Positions 61,039-64,000 of a stretch of 64,000 nt of DNA are shown here, piece after piece. A model generated the notes under the pieces. That model was not told where the DNA came from and ran no database searches. It saw only the letters and a program-made list of their open reading frames with translations. The stretch comes from Exiguobacterium aurantiacum. GTDB taxonomy: Bacteria > Bacillota > Bacilli > Exiguobacteriales > Exiguobacteriaceae. Made by a program: the position numbers and the translations under genes. Position 1 is the stretch's first letter; each line of letters begins with the position of its first letter. The stretch is taken from assembly GCF_024362205.1 (NCBI RefSeq), contig NZ_CP101462.1:1764501-1828500 (forward strand). The letters are read 5' to 3'.

Positions 61039-61829
61039 CAGCGTTTCAAGTTGACGAGTTCTTGTAAAATCTCGTCTGATGTCGTGATGATACGCGTGTT
61101 CGCTTGGAAACCACGTTGCGCGACAATCATTTCTGTGAACTCTTCAGACAAGTCGACGTTTGACATCTCAAGTGCACCCGATACGAGTTCCCCTCGACCA
61201 CCTTGACCAGGAATACCGATTTGTGGTGCTCCCGAGTTTTGAGATTGGATGAAGTTGTTTGCACCGACTTTTGACAACCCGGCGTTGTTGGCGAACGTGA
61301 CGACTTGAATTTGACCGACGACTGTTGAAGCACCAGCGTTATCGACATAACTAACTTGTCCGTCTTTCCCGATCGAGAGTGACTTCGCCCCGGCTGGAAT
61401 GTTAATGCGCCCGCCTCCGATTCGTTGGACGTACGCCCCATCACCGTTGACCAAGTCTCCCGCATTGTCCGTATAGAAGTTACCGGCACGTGTGTATTGG
61501 GTTTGACCATTCACATCTAGGGCGAAGAACCCTTCACCCGAAATTCCGACGTCAAGTGCTCTTCCTGAGTTTTGCATGGCCCCTTGGTTATAGACGTTGT
61601 CGACGGTCGCCATCGTCCCCCCGAGACCGACTTCTTTAGGGTTGACACCACCGCTCAAACCGTTTGCTGCCGTCGCACTACCGACTTGCTGGCTGACGAG
61701 ATCTTTGAACGTGACGCGTCCTTTTTTGTAACCGAACGTGTTGACGTTGGCGATGTTGTTTCCGACGACGTCAAGCTTCGATTGGAAGTTTTTTAATCCA
61801 CTGATTCCTGAGTACATTGCTCTTAACAT
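61038..61829 (-). CDS. flgE: Flagellar hook protein FlgE (short Bacillus type, earlier called FlgG)
   Basis: The 263-residue axial protein has an N-terminal rod/hook motif (MYSGISGLKNFQSKLDVVGNNIANVNTFGYKK) and the C-terminal EFTEMIVAQRGFQANTRIITTSDEILQELVNLKR coiled-coil end that packs the hook. Middle part includes ISGEGFFAL. The length equals the 264-residue B. subtilis FlgE. The codon use is less GC-rich than for the membrane genes, as expected for an abundant structural protein. It follows flgD by 11 bases. Confidence 0.93.
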   Translation of the reverse strand: MLRAMYSGISGLKNFQSKLDVVGNNIANVNTFGYKKGRVTFKDLVSQQVGSATAANGLSGGVNPKEVGLGGTMATVDNVYNQGAMQNSGRALDVGISGEGFFALDVNGQTQYTRAGNFYTDNAGDLVNGDGAYVQRIGGGRINIPAGAKSLSIGKDGQVSYVDNAGASTVVGQIQVVTFANNAGLSKVGANNFIQSQNSGAPQIGIPGQGGRGELVSGALEMSNVDLSEEFTEMIVAQRGFQANTRIITTSDEILQELVNLKR

Positions 61830-61840
61830 GATAATTCCTC

Positions 61841-62272
61841 CTATGCTGATTTGATGGAAGTGATGTTGTACACGTTGACGGACTTTCCGTCTTCAAGGTC
61901 GGCTACGTAGCCGGCTTCGGTTTTTGAAATCGAGAGGACACGTCCTGAACCTTTAATCGTCTCGGTTTCCGTCTCCGTCGTATAATCGACCGTTTTACCG
62001 ATCATATTGCTGAACTCCGAAATCGAGGCCATCTGGCGGTCGACGAGCACAGCGTCGAGTTGTTTCGAGATCGTCTGCATCTGTTCGAGAGAAGAGAACT
62101 GAGCCATTTGGGCGATAAACTCACGATCTTCCATCGGTGACATCGGATCTTGGTTAGCGAGTTGGGCGAGCAATAGTTTCAAGAACATGCTTTGATCGTA
62201 TTGGTTCGTCGCCTTCGGCATCGATTGATCCGGAAGTGTGTAATCATTCGTCTTCGGCTGGATGGTCGTCAT
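61841..62272 (-). CDS. flgD: Flagellar hook assembly protein FlgD
   Basis: The 143-residue hook cap has the N-terminal signature QSMFLKLLLAQLANQDPMSPMEDREFIAQMAQFSSLEQM and a short C-terminal domain, without the Ig-like region of the longer E. coli protein. It is like the short Bacillus form. A longer frame runs 27 codons into fliK; ATG at 62272 after AAGGAGAACCAGAAG gives the usual start. It overlaps the fliK end by 29 bases. Confidence 0.93.
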   Translation of the reverse strand: MTTIQPKTNDYTLPDQSMPKATNQYDQSMFLKLLLAQLANQDPMSPMEDREFIAQMAQFSSLEQMQTISKQLDAVLVDRQMASISEFSNMIGKTVDYTTETETETIKGSGRVLSISKTEAGYVADLEDGKSVNVYNITSIKSA

Positions 62273-63296
62273 CTTCTGGTTCTCCTTTCGGTTGTTCCTG
62301 CTGTTCCGGTTCCGGTTGATCGAACTCGTTGAAGCCAGACCCTTTCGCCTCAAGCGCCTGTTGCGTCAAGTTGATCTCGACGCGGACGTTTTGCGTCAGC
62401 GGTTGGAGCGTCTGTTGCAGCTGTTGGACCTGTGACTGAAGTAACTGCTTCGCTTCTTGGTTGCTCGCAAACAGTTTGACAACGAGTTCCCCGTTTTGAC
62501 GTTCGAGTTTAACGACGAGTTCGCCTAACTGTTCAGGATAGAGCCGGACCGTGAACACTTTAGACCCATCGGCCCCGCTCTTGAACGGCGCGCGTTGCAA
62601 GGCTGCTTCGATTCGAGCCTGCAAGTTCTCCGGTAACGAGCCTTTCGAGGCGTACATCACCATCTCCGAATCGATTTGCGGTTTCGACCAGGTCATCCCT
62701 TTGGGCATCCATTCGGTCTCTTTCAGCGTTGGCTGCAATTGCGCGATTTGCGTTTCGGTTTGAGTAAGACCGGGTAAAGGTTTTGGGGTCTGCCCAAGCG
62801 TTCCTTTAAATTGCGCAACAACTTGCTGGATGATGCGCACGTTCTCTTCGACTTGGTCGGTCGGCACGGGTGTAACGAGTGCTTCCGTTTCCTTCTTCGT
62901 CAGCGTGAACGAAATCGTCGGCGCTGCCACTTGTCCGGTGAGGAGCGTGGGCGGCACGGCCGCTGTCGTCTCGGCTATTGCCGCTGATTGTTCCGGGGCG
63001 ACTTGGTTCAAGATGCCGATGTATGCATCCATGAACTTCCGATAAGCGTCTGCCGGCAGCGATTTCAACCATTGCAGGCTGTCTGGCTGTTGGAGCCATT
63101 GCTCCAATCGGTTCGAGACATTCTCGAGCGGCAGCGATTCCTCGTCTTCCGCGGCGACCGCCATCTCAGGGGATGGCGTCGACGTGCCGAGCATCGTCGA
63201 GAGCAACTCCAAAAACTGGCCGGTCGGGGTCGCAGTCGTTTCCCCGCCTTTTTGCGTCGTCCCTTGTACTGATTGGGCGAGTAAGGCGATATTCAT
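62244..63296 (-). CDS. fliK: Flagellar hook-length control protein FliK
   Basis: The 350-residue secreted molecular ruler has a variable Gln/Thr/Pro-rich N-terminal two-thirds and a conserved C-terminal Flg_hook domain (about 260-330) with VRLYPEQLGELVVKLERQNGELVVKLFASNQEAKQLL. The end is acidic. Three ATG codons occur in a row; GGAGG spacing best fits the third at 63296, though one or two codons earlier are possible. It follows ylxF with overlap. Confidence 0.9.
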   Translation of the reverse strand: MNIALLAQSVQGTTQKGGETTATPTGQFLELLSTMLGTSTPSPEMAVAAEDEESLPLENVSNRLEQWLQQPDSLQWLKSLPADAYRKFMDAYIGILNQVAPEQSAAIAETTAAVPPTLLTGQVAAPTISFTLTKKETEALVTPVPTDQVEENVRIIQQVVAQFKGTLGQTPKPLPGLTQTETQIAQLQPTLKETEWMPKGMTWSKPQIDSEMVMYASKGSLPENLQARIEAALQRAPFKSGADGSKVFTVRLYPEQLGELVVKLERQNGELVVKLFASNQEAKQLLQSQVQQLQQTLQPLTQNVRVEINLTQQALEAKGSGFNEFDQPEPEQQEQPKGEPEDDDHPAEDE

Positions 63297-63316
63297 CATC
63301 ATGTCCTCCTTTCTTG

Positions 63317-63877
63317 TCACTGGAGCAATTGCGTCACGACGGCGGCCTGCTGGGCATCCATCCGTCCTAAAATGTCCGCTTGTTGCTTCGGCGACAATTC
63401 TTTCAGTAAGTTGGCCACTTGTGGGCTCTCGAGCTCGTTCATGATGGCCGCGGCTTGTTTGGCGGACATCTCTTCATAGACGCGAGAGACATCCGATGTT
63501 TCTTCTTCCGTCGCACTTGCCGTCGCCAGTTCCGCGACGAGCCGGTCCCGCTCTTTAATCAACTTTGACACTTCCTCTTGACGCGCCTTTACTTCGTTCG
63601 TCAACTCGACATTGTCTGCCCGAAGTTTCTCAATCTCGGCGTTCGCCACTTTCAAACGATTTGCGGTATCGTTGTCGATCCCGGTCACGTTCACGTTCGT
63701 CTTCACTTTCTCTTCCGGCTCTTGTTTCGCACCGATCTCTAAAAACGGGACCGATAACAACGGACGGTCCATCGCATAGTTCATGACGACGATGCCTCCA
63801 ACGAGTAGAAAGATGGCCGGGACGAGAACGAGCGCGACCAATAGCTGTCTTCCCCGCTTCGAGCTGTCTTTTTCCAT
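63317..63877 (-). CDS. ylxF: YlxF, MotE-like flagellar protein
   Basis: The 186-residue protein has one N-terminal membrane helix (about 12-34), a coiled-coil segment (about 65-110, heptads rich in Lys, Glu, Val) and a C-terminal MgtE_N-like repeat region (about 120-185, KQAAAIMNELESPQVANLLKELSPKQQADIL). It resembles MotE, a chaperone of motor proteins in other bacteria, and has the position of ylxF in B. subtilis. Role in flagellar function is inferred from context. Confidence 0.85.
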   Translation of the reverse strand: MEKDSSKRGRQLLVALVLVPAIFLLVGGIVVMNYAMDRPLLSVPFLEIGAKQEPEEKVKTNVNVTGIDNDTANRLKVANAEIEKLRADNVELTNEVKARQEEVSKLIKERDRLVAELATASATEEETSDVSRVYEEMSAKQAAAIMNELESPQVANLLKELSPKQQADILGRMDAQQAAVVTQLLQ

Positions 63878-63881
63878 CGGT

Positions 63882-64000
63882 TTACTTCCCTTTCCCGTGA
63901 TGAATCACTGCCAGCTCATCGATGAAATGTTGTTCGACGAGCTTCGTCGCAGCCACTTCATGTTGACTGACTTTTTCGTGCAACGTTACATATTTCTTTT
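63882..64000 (-). CDS. fliJ: Flagellar export protein FliJ, C-terminal end (partial)
   Basis: Thirty-eight codons are read before a TAA (63882-63884), beginning KKYVTLHEKVSQHE and ending HHGKGK. They form the end of a charged coiled coil. FliJ is the export ATPase stalk protein that helps deliver substrates, and it precedes ylxF in B. subtilis. The rest of the gene is outside the window. The fragment alone would not identify it without its position. Confidence 0.75.
   Translation of the reverse strand, partial: KKYVTLHEKVSQHEVAATKLVEQHFIDELAVIHHGKGK

Overview
The window is a block of Firmicutes housekeeping chromosome, almost all on the minus strand, with no tRNA, rRNA, IS element, prophage or CRISPR array that I can see. 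Gene order follows the Bacillus subtilis ypdA-fer, ymfA-spoIIIE, ylx (pnp-rpsB) and fla/che regions. At the places where a spore former carries spoVF, tepA, ylxY and similar genes there are none. The moderate-to-high GC content, the absent sporulation genes and a murE-FemABX pair suited to an L-Lys-Gly peptidoglycan point to Exiguobacterium or a close relative. The genus is an inference, not a database match.

Region 1 (1-8300): end of ypdA (plus strand), then minus-strand gudB, ddl, ypbH (MecA family), a MerR regulator with a cobalamin-binding domain that looks like the CarH/LitR photoreceptors, a 67-residue membrane protein, recS and ypbB. Ferredoxin (fer) is the only complete plus-strand gene, and a nuclease lipoprotein follows. 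Region 2 (8300-14240): a BMP-type nucleoside ABC transporter (lipoprotein, ATPase, two permeases) preceded by a GntR/UTRA regulator, then a 400-base gap that may encode a short RNA. Region 3 (14240-25200): ftsK, rnjB, an apparent murE-femX-peptidase operon, an M16 peptidase and pnp.

Region 4 (25200-46000): rpsO, ribF, truB, rbfA, infB, ylxQ, ylxR, nusA, rimP, polC, proS, rseP, dxr, cdsA, uppS, frr, pyrH, tsf, rpsB. This run covers transcription elongation, ribosome maturation, translation, replication, and lipid and isoprenoid precursors. Several intrinsic terminators inside it divide it into transcription sub-units. Region 5 (46000-64000): the 3' half of a fla/che operon read from fliJ (cut by the window edge) through motE-like ylxF, fliK, flgD, flgE, flbD, fliL, fliM, fliY, cheY, fliO, fliP, fliQ, fliR, flhB, flhA, flhF, flhG, cheA, cheW, cheC, cheD, sigD and ylxL. 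cheB, which in B. subtilis lies between flhG and cheA, is absent.

Many start codons were set by Shine-Dalgarno spacing rather than by the longest reading frame, and several are TTG or GTG. The points most worth a second look are the putative B12 light sensor with 11-bp-spaced repeats upstream, the wall-synthesis cluster, the missing cheB, CcpA-type (cre) sites centred near -60 at two or three promoters, and the possible small RNA upstream of ftsK.
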